7,794 nt of DNA from Dermabacter sp. p3-SID358. GTDB lineage: Bacteria > Actinomycetota > Actinomycetes > Actinomycetales > Dermabacteraceae. Made by a program: the position numbers and the translations under genes. The notes under the pieces were generated by a model. The model worked only from the letters and a program-made list of their open reading frames with translations, did not search any database and was not told where the DNA came from. The stretch lies in contig NZ_JALXOZ010000029.1 in the NCBI RefSeq assembly GCF_025147465.1, positions 1 to 7,794 on the forward strand, in the 5' to 3' direction. Of this stretch, positions 1 to 6,426 are shown in pieces. The stretch's first letter is position 1. Each line of letters starts with the position of its first letter.

Positions 1-4
1 GTTG

Positions 5-30
5 AGCCCCGGCCATGAATGGCCGGGGCT
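5..30. terminator. Strong GC-rich hairpin, probable terminator of a gene left of the window
   Basis: A perfect 11-bp inverted repeat (AGCCCCGGCCA / TGGCCGGGGCT) closes a TGAA tetraloop. On the plus strand it is followed by CCCCGCATTT, which is only a weak U-rich tail. The minus strand has no T-run after it. The hairpin most likely ends a plus-strand gene lying left of the window. It could also end the minus-strand transcript of the 231-1178 gene, but it lies about 200 bp past that stop. The stem is seen directly; its function is inferred. Confidence 0.7.
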
Positions 31-230
31 CCCCGCATTTAACACACCAACCGCCAAAGCGCCCTTGACCACGCGGCCGCGGGACCCGACCGTCCGCGCT
101 AACTAAGGCGTTGCTGGGAAGCTGATGTCTCCGTCTAGCCGCCGTGGGCGAGATGGCAAGTCGGGTCTTGGCGTTTGCCCCGCCTTGAATAGTCATCTCT
201 TTGTACCGCCAAGGTGGCGAGAGAGAGCTG
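31..230. other. Intergenic stretch with no recognisable gene
   Basis: No convincing reading frame, tRNA or known RNA motif is visible on either strand. There are two small inverted repeats. One is CGCGG/CCGCG (78-82 with 94-98). The other is CGCCA-AGG-TGGCG (207-219), which lies 12 to 24 bases past the stop codon of the minus-strand gene. The second could act as a weak terminator for that gene, but it is followed on the minus strand by GTACAAAGAG rather than a T-run. Confidence 0.5.
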
Positions 231-1178
231 TCATCCCATCTTCGAGATGAATTCGTCGCCCCAGGCCGTCACCTCTTCGGCGCTCAGTCCACTGACGTTT
301 GTGGCGATGACGTGGACGAGTGCACCCGACTCATTCTGCTTGTAGCACGTGTGGGTGCTGGAGGTTGCGGATTCGCATGTCCAGCTTCCTACGGGCTTCT
401 TCTCTGCAGCTCCGTACTTTGTAAAGAGCTCCTGTGTTTCTTGGTCACTGATGATAGAAACGACGTAGAAGAGCTTCTGATCTTGAGAAACGTAGGTTCC
501 GCCAACGTCGCCAATCCCGGCATCGCCGAATGAAGGATCGAGGCTCGTCGAGCCAACCTGTTGAGGAAGGTTCCCCGATGCTGCCTTGCCTCCGCCGCCG
601 GGCTGCGGAGCTTCTCCACCGCCCTGTCCCGGCTGAGGGTTATCCCCACCGCCTCCGGGTTGTGGGTTGTTGCCCCCGGCGCCAGGCTGGGGCATCGGCT
701 GGGGGATGTTTTTTCCGCCGGGTTGAGGGTTATCGCCGCCGCCTCCGCCGGGCTGCTCTCCTCCGTCACCGCCGTTTCCACCAGGCGCGGGGTTCGGAGC
801 AGGAGCCTTACCCCCGTCGTTGTTGTTCTCACTCCCCTTGTCGTCTTTGCCGCCCTCGTCGCTCTTGAGGTCTTCTTCCGCGGCGCTCACTTCCGAGGCT
901 GGAACCTCTTTTTTGTCGTCGCCGCTCAAGAGCGTGTATGCGAGAACGCCCCCGCCGATCAGGAGCGCGAGAAGAAGGAGTGCGCCGCAGCCGATTCCAA
1001 CCCACAGGCCAGTCTTGCTCTTCTTCTGCGGAGGCATGCTACCCCCTGGGTATCCCGCAGGCTGGTTGTATTGCCCCTGAAAGTTTGCCTGACTGTATGC
1101 AGGCTGCTGGTCGTAACCCTGGTTTCCGTTTGGATTTGCACTCGAAGCGGCCCCTGGCTGCCATTCGTGGTTGCTCAT
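231..1178 (-). CDS. Single-pass membrane protein with Pro/Gly/Gln-rich stalk and small C-terminal extracytoplasmic domain, function unknown
   Basis: Not recognised as a named family; 315 residues. The order is: a Gln/Asn/Pro/Gly-rich cytoplasmic N-terminus (about 1-54), a short basic patch (KKSK), one hydrophobic membrane helix (about 58-84), an acidic low-complexity stretch (about 85-124), a repetitive stalk built on NPQPGGGG units (about 125-197), then a more ordinary domain (about 201-315) rich in Gly, Thr and Val. Cys268 and Cys278 flank a Ser/Thr-rich loop and could form a disulfide. The positive-inside rule puts the C-terminal domain outside the membrane. The start at 1178 is chosen because AGGAAG lies 7 nt upstream; an in-frame ATG at 1247 lacks a comparable site and would add an unlikely His/Pro-rich leader. 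The layout resembles actinobacterial membrane-anchored proteins with a disordered spacer crossing the wall. It could be a surface sensor or binding protein, but nothing in the sequence fixes that. It stands alone, with 195 bp separating it from the next gene. Confidence 0.85.
   Translation of the reverse strand: MSNHEWQPGAASSANPNGNQGYDQQPAYSQANFQGQYNQPAGYPGGSMPPQKKSKTGLWVGIGCGALLLLALLIGGGVLAYTLLSGDDKKEVPASEVSAAEEDLKSDEGGKDDKGSENNNDGGKAPAPNPAPGGNGGDGGEQPGGGGGDNPQPGGKNIPQPMPQPGAGGNNPQPGGGGDNPQPGQGGGEAPQPGGGGKAASGNLPQQVGSTSLDPSFGDAGIGDVGGTYVSQDQKLFYVVSIISDQETQELFTKYGAAEKKPVGSWTCESATSSTHTCYKQNESGALVHVIATNVSGLSAEEVTAWGDEFISKMG
588..806 (-). repeat. Degenerate tandem repeat encoding the Pro/Gly/Gln stalk
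   Basis: The repeat encodes irregular copies of NPQPGGGG, DNPQPG and APQPGG within the membrane protein at 231-1178. The copies differ at many third positions and in spacing, so this is an old or selected low-complexity region rather than a recent exact duplication. Such DNA is prone to length change by slippage. The glycine/proline composition predicts a disordered, extended linker. Confidence 0.75.
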
Positions 1179-1373
1179 GTGTTTTCTTCCTGCTGTGCTG
1201 AGTCGCGAGGGTGCGAGATGCGGATGGTACGTGTCGCAAGCGCACATATAGGCGCAGCTGCCGGTTAGTATTACACATCACATCGATGGAAGACTAGGGT
1301 TAGCCGGATCGGGCCAGTGCTGCGAGGAAGAAATGATCGAATGACGCAGTACAACCGCTTTTCGATGTGCGAA

Positions 1374-2861
1374 TTACTTGCGGTAGAGGCTCTTCTTGCC
1401 AAGCGCGGGCTCACTCGTCACGAGCACACCAAGCGAGCGGAACACAGCTTCGTCCACGGATCCAAGGATCGTTGTCGTGTGGACATCGCAGCCGCGCAGG
1501 TTCTTGATCTGCGCGAGCGCCGCGGCCGCGTTCTGGTCGCTCCCCGCTGATACCGAAAGGGCGATAAGAACCTCGTCGGTGTGCAGGCGCGGGTTGCGCG
1601 AGCCCAGGTGGTCGACCTTGAGAGTCTGGATTGGCTTGATCGATTCGGGTGAGAGCAAGAGGGCGTCCTCGGGAATCCCCGCGAGATGCTTGAGCGCGTT
1701 GAGGAGCATGGCAGCGGAAGCACCGAGCAGGTCTGAGGTCTTGCCCGTAATGAGGGTGCCGTCGGAAAGCTCAAGACACGAGGCGGGCGCACCGGTCCTT
1801 TCGGCAAGTGCGAGCGCAGGCTTCACGGTGGGGCGGATCGTTTCATCCACGCCGAGCTTGGCCATGACGAGCTTGATGCGCTGCGATTCGACCGCGGGAA
1901 GCTCGAGCTTCTTCTCGGAGACGCGAGCCTTGTAATAGCGGCGCACAACCTCTTGCGTCGCTGCTTCGCAGCATGCCTCGTCGTCGGTGATCGCATAGCC
2001 CGCCATGTTCACGCCCATGTCGGTGGGGGAGGCGTAGGGGCATTCGCCGAGGATGCGCTCGAGGAGGATCCTGAGCAGCGGGAACGCCTCGATATCGCGG
2101 TTGTAGTTGACGGCCTTTTCGCCGTAGGTCTCAAGGTGGAACGGGTCGATCAGGTTCACGTCATCGAGGTCCGCAGTTGCCGCCTCGTAGGCGAGATTCA
2201 CGGGGTGCTCGAGCGAAAGGTTCCACACGGGGAACGTCTCGAACTTTGCGTAGCTCGAATCGATCCCGCGCTTGTGATCGTGGTAGATCTGCGAGAGGCA
2301 CGTCGCGAGCTTGCCCGACCCTGGCCCGGGAGCGGTCACAATAATGAGGTCGCGCTCGGTTTTCGCCCACTCGTTTTGACCGAGCCCCTCCTCGGACACG
2401 ACGAGCGTGGGATCCGGGTAGCCCTTGATCGTGCGATGCTTGACGACGGTGAGGCCGAGTCGTTCCATGCGGTCTTTAAACTGCACGGCCGATTCGTTGT
2501 GGTCATCCATTTGCGTGAGCACAATAGTGTTGACGAGGAAGCCACGCTCGCGGAAAACGTCGACGAGTCGCAGCACGTCTTCCTCATACGTGATGCCAAG
2601 GTCGGCGCGGATCTTGTCGTGCTCGATGTCGTGCGCATTAATCGCGATGAGAATCTCGAGTTCATCCTTGAGCTCATACAGCATCGCGATCTTGTTGTCG
2701 GGAGTAAACCCGGGAAGGACTCGAGAGGCGTGGAGATCGTCGAAGAGCTTGCCGCCCATTTCGAGATACAGCTTCCCGCCGATCTGGGCCCGCCGCTCGG
2801 CAATGTGTTTTGACTGCAGTTCGATGTACTTTTTCGGGTCAAAACCTTGCTTCAGTGCCAT
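1374..2861 (-). CDS. UPF0371 / DUF1846 family protein
   Basis: The 495-residue product matches the usual length of this conserved family of unknown biochemical role, which includes Corynebacterium diphtheriae DIP2346. Stretches I recognise from the family are [17 protein letters not shown] (179-195), [20 protein letters not shown] (205-224), [20 protein letters not shown] (239-258) and [11 protein letters not shown] (278-288). GPGSGK resembles a phosphate-binding P-loop, but Leu follows the lysine where Walker A has Ser/Thr, and Pro replaces the first glycine. No signal peptide or membrane helix is seen, so it should be cytosolic. The start at 2861 is set by AGGAGG 7 nt upstream; an in-frame start at 2921 lacks this and would add 20 atypical residues. 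The gene is divergent from ptsI with 243 bp between start codons, which allows shared control. No terminator hairpin is visible after its stop. Family assignment is firm; function is unknown. Confidence 0.95.
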   Translation of the reverse strand: MALKQGFDPKKYIELQSKHIAERRAQIGGKLYLEMGGKLFDDLHASRVLPGFTPDNKIAMLYELKDELEILIAINAHDIEHDKIRADLGITYEEDVLRLVDVFRERGFLVNTIVLTQMDDHNESAVQFKDRMERLGLTVVKHRTIKGYPDPTLVVSEEGLGQNEWAKTERDLIIVTAPGPGSGKLATCLSQIYHDHKRGIDSSYAKFETFPVWNLSLEHPVNLAYEAATADLDDVNLIDPFHLETYGEKAVNYNRDIEAFPLLRILLERILGECPYASPTDMGVNMAGYAITDDEACCEAATQEVVRRYYKARVSEKKLELPAVESQRIKLVMAKLGVDETIRPTVKPALALAERTGAPASCLELSDGTLITGKTSDLLGASAAMLLNALKHLAGIPEDALLLSPESIKPIQTLKVDHLGSRNPRLHTDEVLIALSVSAGSDQNAAAALAQIKNLRGCDVHTTTILGSVDEAVFRSLGVLVTSEPALGKKSLYRK

Positions 2862-2935
2862 GGGCGTTCCTCCTGCTGCGTGATGTACGAGTGAAGGGGG
2901 CCGGTGGCACGCAACCTGCATGTGCAGCCCTCGAC

Positions 2936-2964
2936 ATTCTAGGGCACGACCGGCTCAGTTTTCG
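2936..2964 (-). promoter_or_regulatory. Candidate promoter of the UPF0371 gene
   Basis: Reading the minus strand, TAGAAT (2936-2941) is a good -10 element. At 17-bp spacing the -35 position reads CGAAAA (2959-2964), a poor match to TTGACA. Transcription would start near 2929, giving a leader of about 68 nt. A 12-bp palindrome (CTGCA-TG-TGCAG, 2916-2927) would then sit just inside the transcript. Only the -10 element is persuasive. Confidence 0.35.
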
Positions 2965-2984
2965 GGACTGTCCATTTCCGACGC

Positions 2985-3013
2985 TTGACGAGCGCGTCAC
3001 TGAGCCCTATTTT
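2985..3013 (+). promoter_or_regulatory. Sigma70-type promoter of ptsI
   Basis: TTGACG (2985-2990, five of six matches to TTGACA) and TATTTT (3008-3013, four of six to TATAAT) are separated by exactly 17 bp. This is the best-looking promoter in the window. Transcription would begin near 3020 and give a leader of about 85 nt before the ptsI ATG, containing the palindrome at 3074-3087. Confidence 0.65.
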
Positions 3014-3073
3014 TCGCGTGAGGATTCCAGGCCCTTCTTATAGATTTGGTCGGTAAACATGTGCCATGGCGCC

Positions 3074-3087
3074 TGTGCCGAGGCACA
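3074..3087. promoter_or_regulatory. 14-bp palindrome in the ptsI leader, possible operator or RNA hairpin
   Basis: TGTGCC-GA-GGCACA is a perfect inverted repeat of two 6-bp arms. A further copy of TGTGCC lies at 3060-3065, 14 bp upstream. The palindrome ends 6 nt before the ptsI ribosome binding site (GAGAGG, 3094-3099) and lies about 55 bp downstream of the predicted transcription start. It could be a repressor site blocking elongation. With a 2-nt centre it is too tight for a stable RNA hairpin unless the inner pair opens. The repeat is seen directly; the role is inferred. Confidence 0.4.
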
Positions 3088-3104
3088 AGAACTGAGAGGT
3101 TCGT

Positions 3105-4823
3105 ATGAATGAGTACACGGGTGTTGCGGTAAGCGCCGGGCGTGTGATCGACCCGGTCAAGGTCATGGCGCCTTCAGTCGCGGAGCCCGAGCGCGGCGAG
3201 GTCCTCGCTGAAGGTGAAGCTCGTGAGAAGGAAGCATCTCGCATCGCCGAAGCGGCCGCCGCAGTTCGCGCCGATCTTGAGGCCCGCGCCGAGCGCGCGA
3301 GCGGCGACGGTCAAGCGGTCCTCGAAGCAACCGCGCAAATGGCGGCGGATCCAACCCTGACGACGAGCGCAGAACAGCTCGTTCGCACCGCGGGAATGAG
3401 CGCCGAGCGTGCAGTGTGGGAGGCCGGCGATCAGGTCGCAACCATGCTCGAGGGTCTCGGCGGATACATGGCCGAGCGCTCGAGTGACGTGAAAGATGTG
3501 CGCGCGCGAATCGTGGCGCAGCTTCGCGGTGAGGAGGCCCCCGGCATCCCCTTCTCTGAGGAGCGCTTCATTCTTGTGGCGCAGGACCTCGCACCCGCCG
3601 ACACGGCGACCCTCGACCCGAGCATCGTCTCCGCGCTCGTGACGTCCGACGGCGGCCCCCAATCCCACACCGCGATCCTCGCGCGTCAACTCGGGATCCC
3701 TGCCGTGGTCGCCGCGAAAGGGGTCGACGAGATCGAACAGGGCACCGTCGTCTACGTCGATGGCGCCGCCGGCACCGTCACGAGTGAATTTGGTGAGCGC
3801 GAACGAGAGCTTTCCGCAGCTTGGTACGAGCTCCTCAAGAACCCCCTCACTTACGAAGGCGGGGGAGCGGAGCTTTCCGACGGCACCCGCGTTCCGTTGC
3901 TCGCCAACGTTGGTAGCGCGAAGGACGCAGCCCTCGCCGCCGAAGCCAATGCTGATGGCGTGGGGCTCTTCCGAACCGAGTTCTGCTTCCTCGACCGCGA
4001 GGAGGAGCCGAGCGTCGAAGAACAGGCCGAGGCATACGCGGGTGTACTGCGGCAGTTCCCCGGGAAGAAGGTCGTGATCCGCACGATCGATGCGGGCGCC
4101 GACAAGCCCCTGCCGTTCCTCACCGATGCCGAAGAGCCGAACCCCGCGCTCGGTGTTCGTGCATACCGCACGTCATGGGAGAAACGCTCCGTGCTCGAGA
4201 ACCAGCTGAAGGCGATCGTGAAGGCGAGCGCGGAAACCGACGCCGAGCCGTGGGTCATGGCACCCATGATCTCGACACTCGAGGACACCGAGGATTTCGT
4301 AGCGATAGCCCGGGAGGCAGGCGTGAAACACGCGGGGATCATGGTCGAGACCCCGAGCGCGGCTCTCACGAGTGATCACCTCATGGGAGTTGCCGACTTC
4401 GCCTCGATCGGCACGAATGACCTCGCGCAATACACGATGGCTGCCGATCGCATGCTCGGGGCCCTCGCGAAGCTCAACGATCCGTGGCAGCCCGCAGTGC
4501 TCGCCCTCGTGGGTGCGACCGCGACCGGTGCACGCGTGGCCGGTGGTGACCTGGAAGCCTTTGGCGACGGCGCGAATAAACCCGTGGGCGTGTGCGGCGA
4601 GGCCGCTGGCGACCCCGCGCTCGCGGTCGTGCTCGTGGGCCTCGGCGTGAACTCACTGTCGATGACCCCGCGCTCGCTGCCCGCTGTCGCGAAGGTGCTC
4701 TCGACCGTGTCGCTCGAACAGACGCGCGAACTCGCCCGCATCGCGGTCAGCGCCCCCACCGCAGCCGAAGGCAAGCGCGCTGTTCGCGAGCAGCTGCCCA
4801 TTCTTGAGGAGATCGGTCTGTAG
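3105..4823 (+). CDS. ptsI: Phosphoenolpyruvate-protein phosphotransferase (PTS enzyme I)
   Basis: Enzyme I takes phosphate from phosphoenolpyruvate onto a histidine and passes it to HPr, the first step of PTS sugar uptake in the cytosol. The 572-residue length is typical. The N-terminal HPr-binding and phosphohistidine half runs to about residue 240; the active site GGPQSHTAILAR gives the phosphorylated histidine as His188. The C-terminal PEP-binding barrel follows, with GLFRTEF (Arg290), IRTIDAGADKPLP (Arg326), GIMVETPSAA (Glu415), SIGTNDLAQYTMAADR (Asn438, Asp439, Arg449) and the catalytic cysteine in GVCGEAAGD (Cys497). All expected catalytic residues are present, so it should be active. 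GAGAGG-like Shine-Dalgarno sequence (GAGAGG) sits 5 nt before the ATG at 3105. It is transcribed alone, divergent from the UPF0371 gene and convergent with ptsH, instead of forming the ptsHI operon common in Firmicutes and enterobacteria. A strong promoter and a shared terminator bracket it. Confidence 0.98.
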   Translation: MNEYTGVAVSAGRVIDPVKVMAPSVAEPERGEVLAEGEAREKEASRIAEAAAAVRADLEARAERASGDGQAVLEATAQMAADPTLTTSAEQLVRTAGMSAERAVWEAGDQVATMLEGLGGYMAERSSDVKDVRARIVAQLRGEEAPGIPFSEERFILVAQDLAPADTATLDPSIVSALVTSDGGPQSHTAILARQLGIPAVVAAKGVDEIEQGTVVYVDGAAGTVTSEFGERERELSAAWYELLKNPLTYEGGGAELSDGTRVPLLANVGSAKDAALAAEANADGVGLFRTEFCFLDREEEPSVEEQAEAYAGVLRQFPGKKVVIRTIDAGADKPLPFLTDAEEPNPALGVRAYRTSWEKRSVLENQLKAIVKASAETDAEPWVMAPMISTLEDTEDFVAIAREAGVKHAGIMVETPSAALTSDHLMGVADFASIGTNDLAQYTMAADRMLGALAKLNDPWQPAVLALVGATATGARVAGGDLEAFGDGANKPVGVCGEAAGDPALAVVLVGLGVNSLSMTPRSLPAVAKVLSTVSLEQTRELARIAVSAPTAAEGKRAVREQLPILEEIGL

Positions 4824-4840
4824 TTTCGTCCAGGCGAAAA

Positions 4841-4872
4841 AGAATGGGCACGCCGTGTGGCGTGCCCGTTCT
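4841..4872. terminator. Bidirectional terminator between convergent ptsI and ptsH
   Basis: A 14-bp stem (AGAATGGGCACGCC pairing with GGCGTGCCCGTTCT, one T-G wobble) closes a GTGT loop. On the minus strand the stem runs straight into a T-rich tract (TTCTTTTTCG), the classic intrinsic form, terminating the ptsH transcript. On the plus strand the tail is TTCTTCTGTGTT, weaker but usable for ptsI. It lies 17 bp past the ptsI stop and 21 bp past the ptsH stop. Confidence 0.9.
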
Positions 4873-4893
4873 TCTGTGTTACAGGATGCTGGC

Positions 4894-5166
4894 TCAGCCC
4901 TGCGCGTCGAGATCTGTTTCGAGGAGCTCCGCAAGAGCATTGACCGATTCCTCAGCGCCGTCACCCTCAGCGCGCAGCACGACCTCGTCGCCGTGACCCG
5001 CGCCGAGCGTCATAAGCATGAGAATCGAGGAGGCGTCGATCGGCGCGCCGCCTACCTTCTCAATCGTCACCTTCGCGGGCTGCTCACCCGCGGCCTTCGA
5101 AAAAATAGCGGCGGGGCGGGCATGGAGCCCGGAAGCGGCCGCAATCTTGACGGTGCGTTCTGCCAT
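4894..5166 (-). CDS. ptsH: Phosphocarrier protein HPr
   Basis: HPr relays phosphate from enzyme I to the EIIA components of the PTS. The 90-residue product has the full HPr fold length. The active-site motif SGLHARPAA places the phosphorylated histidine exactly at His15, followed by Arg17. The region matching the Firmicute regulatory serine (KSIMGVMSLG) reads SSILMLMTLG, so Ser47 aligns with Ser46 of Bacillus HPr after a one-residue insertion. No HPr kinase is visible here, so serine regulation is not implied. The start at 5166 is chosen over an in-frame ATG at 5208 because GAAAGG lies 6 nt upstream and because it puts the histidine at position 15. The gene is downstream of the EIIA gene on the same strand with a 123-bp gap. 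That gap could hold its own promoter (a weak TAGGGT -10 at 5233-5238, no clear -35), and a small TGCCC-GTG-GGGCA hairpin lies in the leader at 5191-5203. Confidence 0.97.
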   Translation of the reverse strand: MAERTVKIAAASGLHARPAAIFSKAAGEQPAKVTIEKVGGAPIDASSILMLMTLGAGHGDEVVLRAEGDGAEESVNALAELLETDLDAQG

Positions 5167-5289
5167 GATGTGCCTTTCGACGAGCCGGCATGCCCCACGG
5201 GCAAACACCAGCGGATAAAGATCAGTGAGGCCACCCTACCGAATGTCGCCTCGCTTCACGTTCTCGGGATTGTCAGGCGCGCTCTGCCC

Positions 5290-5850
5290 TCACAGCCCGC
5301 GGGTCTCCTCGAAATCTGGATCAAACACCGCAAGGACCTCGAGTGGCGCTGCCGCCTCACTCAATGCTCGCCGGCGATCCTCCTCCGCGAACACTTGCGA
5401 AATCGCCTGAAGCAGCATGAGGTGCTCATCGCCGATCCCCGCAATCGCGACGACATAGGAGACCTGCTCCTCGCCGTTGTCACCCCACGGGATCGGCTCG
5501 TCATACTTCACGACGCTCATAGCCGTGCGGTGAATGCTGCGCTTCGCCTCACTCGTCGCGTGTGGGATTGCCACGCCGTGCCCCATAAACGTTGATACTT
5601 CCGCTTCGCGCTCGTGCATCGCTTCGACATACGCCGGATCGACCGCTTCAAGCTCGACGAGAAGATTCCCCGCCTCCTCGATAGCCTCACTCTGATTGCG
5701 TGCGAGGCCCGGCACGCGAATCCCGTGAGGCGACAGAATCACCGATTCGCCGGACGCCGAAGGAGATCCCTTCCCGTGGTCGCGCGTCACGTCGCATGCC
5801 CAACGCGGCGCAGCGTGCTCTGATCCGTCACGACTCTGTGAAATGTTCAT
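5290..5850 (-). CDS. Stand-alone PTS EIIA protein, mannitol/fructose family (MtlF-like)
   Basis: The protein accepts phosphate from HPr and normally hands it to an EIIB. It has 186 residues, of which about 36-178 form a PTS EIIA type-2 domain. GHGVAIPHAT gives the phosphorylated histidine as His97. GIGDEHLMLL supplies the second conserved active-site histidine, His143. AMHEREAEVSTFMG is also typical, and the pattern is closest to mannitol EIIA. The first 35 residues (Ser/Gly/charged) are an extension not needed for the domain. The start at 5850 is supported by GAAAGG 8 nt upstream, the same Shine-Dalgarno sequence as ptsH. Later in-frame GTG codons (residues 21 and 37) lack such a site. It lies 35 bp after gtrA and 123 bp before ptsH, suggesting a gtrA-EIIA-ptsH transcript. 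No EIIB or EIIC is nearby, so it either serves a distant permease or regulates. The family call is firm, the sugar is not. Confidence 0.93.
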   Translation of the reverse strand: MNISQSRDGSEHAAPRWACDVTRDHGKGSPSASGESVILSPHGIRVPGLARNQSEAIEEAGNLLVELEAVDPAYVEAMHEREAEVSTFMGHGVAIPHATSEAKRSIHRTAMSVVKYDEPIPWGDNGEEQVSYVVAIAGIGDEHLMLLQAISQVFAEEDRRRALSEAAAPLEVLAVFDPDFEETRGL

Positions 5851-5885
5851 GATCCACGCCTTTCAAAAGATGCTTCGCCTCAAGT

Positions 5886-6371
5886 CTAGGCGGCGTCGGA
5901 CCCCTTCGCTTCCGGAAAAACGAACCTGCCGTACGTGAAGTACCGGAACGTTGTGGAGACCGCCTGGCCGATGAACGTGCCGCTCACGTTATCCGCGAGG
6001 GCCGAATCGAGGCCGAGCACATAGCGAGAAAAGCCCAGGCAACCGAGCTGCAGCGCGCTCGCGATGACGTTCACGATGATGAACGCGAGAATGGATTTCG
6101 CGGTCTGCGGCTTATCGCGATCCCCGTACGTCCAAAAGCGATTCCCGAGATACGTGAGGCAGCTGGCCGTCGCGATCGTCACGATCTTCGCCACGATGGG
6201 GCTGCCGTGCATGAGGCCCTGGCCCCAGCCATTCGCCGGATCCCAAAACACCAGGACGTTGTACATCGCCGCATCAAAGAAGAACACGAGACCGCCCACG
6301 ATGAGGAACTTCGAGCCACGAAGCGCATGCGCGAGAGCGGCAGCTTTCGAGGGGGAGTCCTTCGCGATCAC
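5886..6371 (-). CDS. GtrA-family four-helix membrane protein
   Basis: GtrA-like proteins are small integral membrane proteins linked to moving lipid-linked sugars for cell-surface polysaccharide or teichoic acid glycosylation; most members are uncharacterised. The 161-residue product shows four hydrophobic segments (about 21-43, 58-76, 92-116, 125-146). It carries the family signature NRFWTYGDR after helix 2 (about 77-85) and a matching FRYFTYGRFVF near the C-terminus (142-152). The start is a GTG at 6371. It has no usable Shine-Dalgarno sequence, but a TGTAAT element ends 8 nt upstream, suggesting a leaderless mRNA. It is divergent from fdhD across 55 bp and probably heads the cluster with EIIA and ptsH. 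No glycosyltransferase partner is visible in the window, so its substrate cannot be inferred. The family call is good, the exact start moderate. Confidence 0.88.
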   Translation of the reverse strand: MIAKDSPSKAAALAHALRGSKFLIVGGLVFFFDAAMYNVLVFWDPANGWGQGLMHGSPIVAKIVTIATASCLTYLGNRFWTYGDRDKPQTAKSILAFIIVNVIASALQLGCLGFSRYVLGLDSALADNVSGTFIGQAVSTTFRYFTYGRFVFPEAKGSDAA

Positions 6372-6379
6372 GCCCCAAC

Positions 6380-6408
6380 ATTACAGGCCGTGCCGCGGCG
6401 GAAAAATG
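6380..6408 (-). promoter_or_regulatory. Candidate leaderless promoter of the gtrA-like gene
   Basis: On the minus strand TGTAAT (6380-6385) matches the -10 consensus at five of six bases. It is separated from the GTG start codon at 6371 by 8 nt, so transcription would begin at or next to the start codon. The -35 position at 17-bp spacing (6403-6408) reads CATTTT, a poor match. No Shine-Dalgarno sequence fits this start, which agrees with leaderless translation. Confidence 0.45.
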
Positions 6409-6418
6409 AGGCTAGGCT
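6390..6418 (+). promoter_or_regulatory. Candidate leaderless promoter of fdhD
   Basis: TAGGCT (6413-6418) fits the actinobacterial -10 pattern TANNNT and ends 8 nt before the fdhD ATG at 6427. The -35 position at 17-bp spacing (6390-6395) reads GTGCCG, weak. No Shine-Dalgarno sequence lies 5-10 nt before the ATG (the bases are GAGACGCT). The start itself is secure because the protein begins with the family's usual MGRVT. Together these suggest a leaderless mRNA. Confidence 0.5.
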
Positions 6419-6426
6419 GAGACGCT

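Noticed and set aside
588..806. CRISPR-like or tandem DNA repeat array
   Set aside because: The repetition is at the protein level, the copies are irregular and differ in DNA sequence, and there are no unique spacers.
1179..1247. Upstream ATG extending the stalked membrane protein by 23 residues
   Set aside because: There is no good ribosome binding site at 1247, whereas AGGAAG sits 7 nt before the ATG at 1178.
561..1268. Plus-strand open frame of 235 codons opposite the stalked membrane protein
   Set aside because: It is a by-product of the Pro/Gly repeat DNA. The minus-strand frame has a ribosome binding site, a membrane helix and an orderly domain layout.
1953..2813. Plus-strand open frame of 286 codons antisense to the UPF0371 gene
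   Set aside because: It lies wholly opposite a gene with clear family matches. Long antisense frames are expected in high-GC DNA with biased third positions, and the translation resembles no protein I know.
2862..2921. Upstream ATG extending the UPF0371 protein by 20 residues
   Set aside because: The added residues are atypical for the family, and AGGAGG sits 7 nt before the start at 2861.
3074..3087. Reading TGTGCCGAGGCACA as a CRP/GlxR site
   Set aside because: The arms are 14 bp overall, not 16, and lack the TGTGA/TCACA arms, so the family of the binding protein cannot be named.
4804..5595. Plus-strand open frame of 263 codons overlapping the ptsI end, ptsH and EIIA
   Set aside because: It crosses the bidirectional terminator and runs antisense to two genes with intact active sites. 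It has no ribosome binding site.
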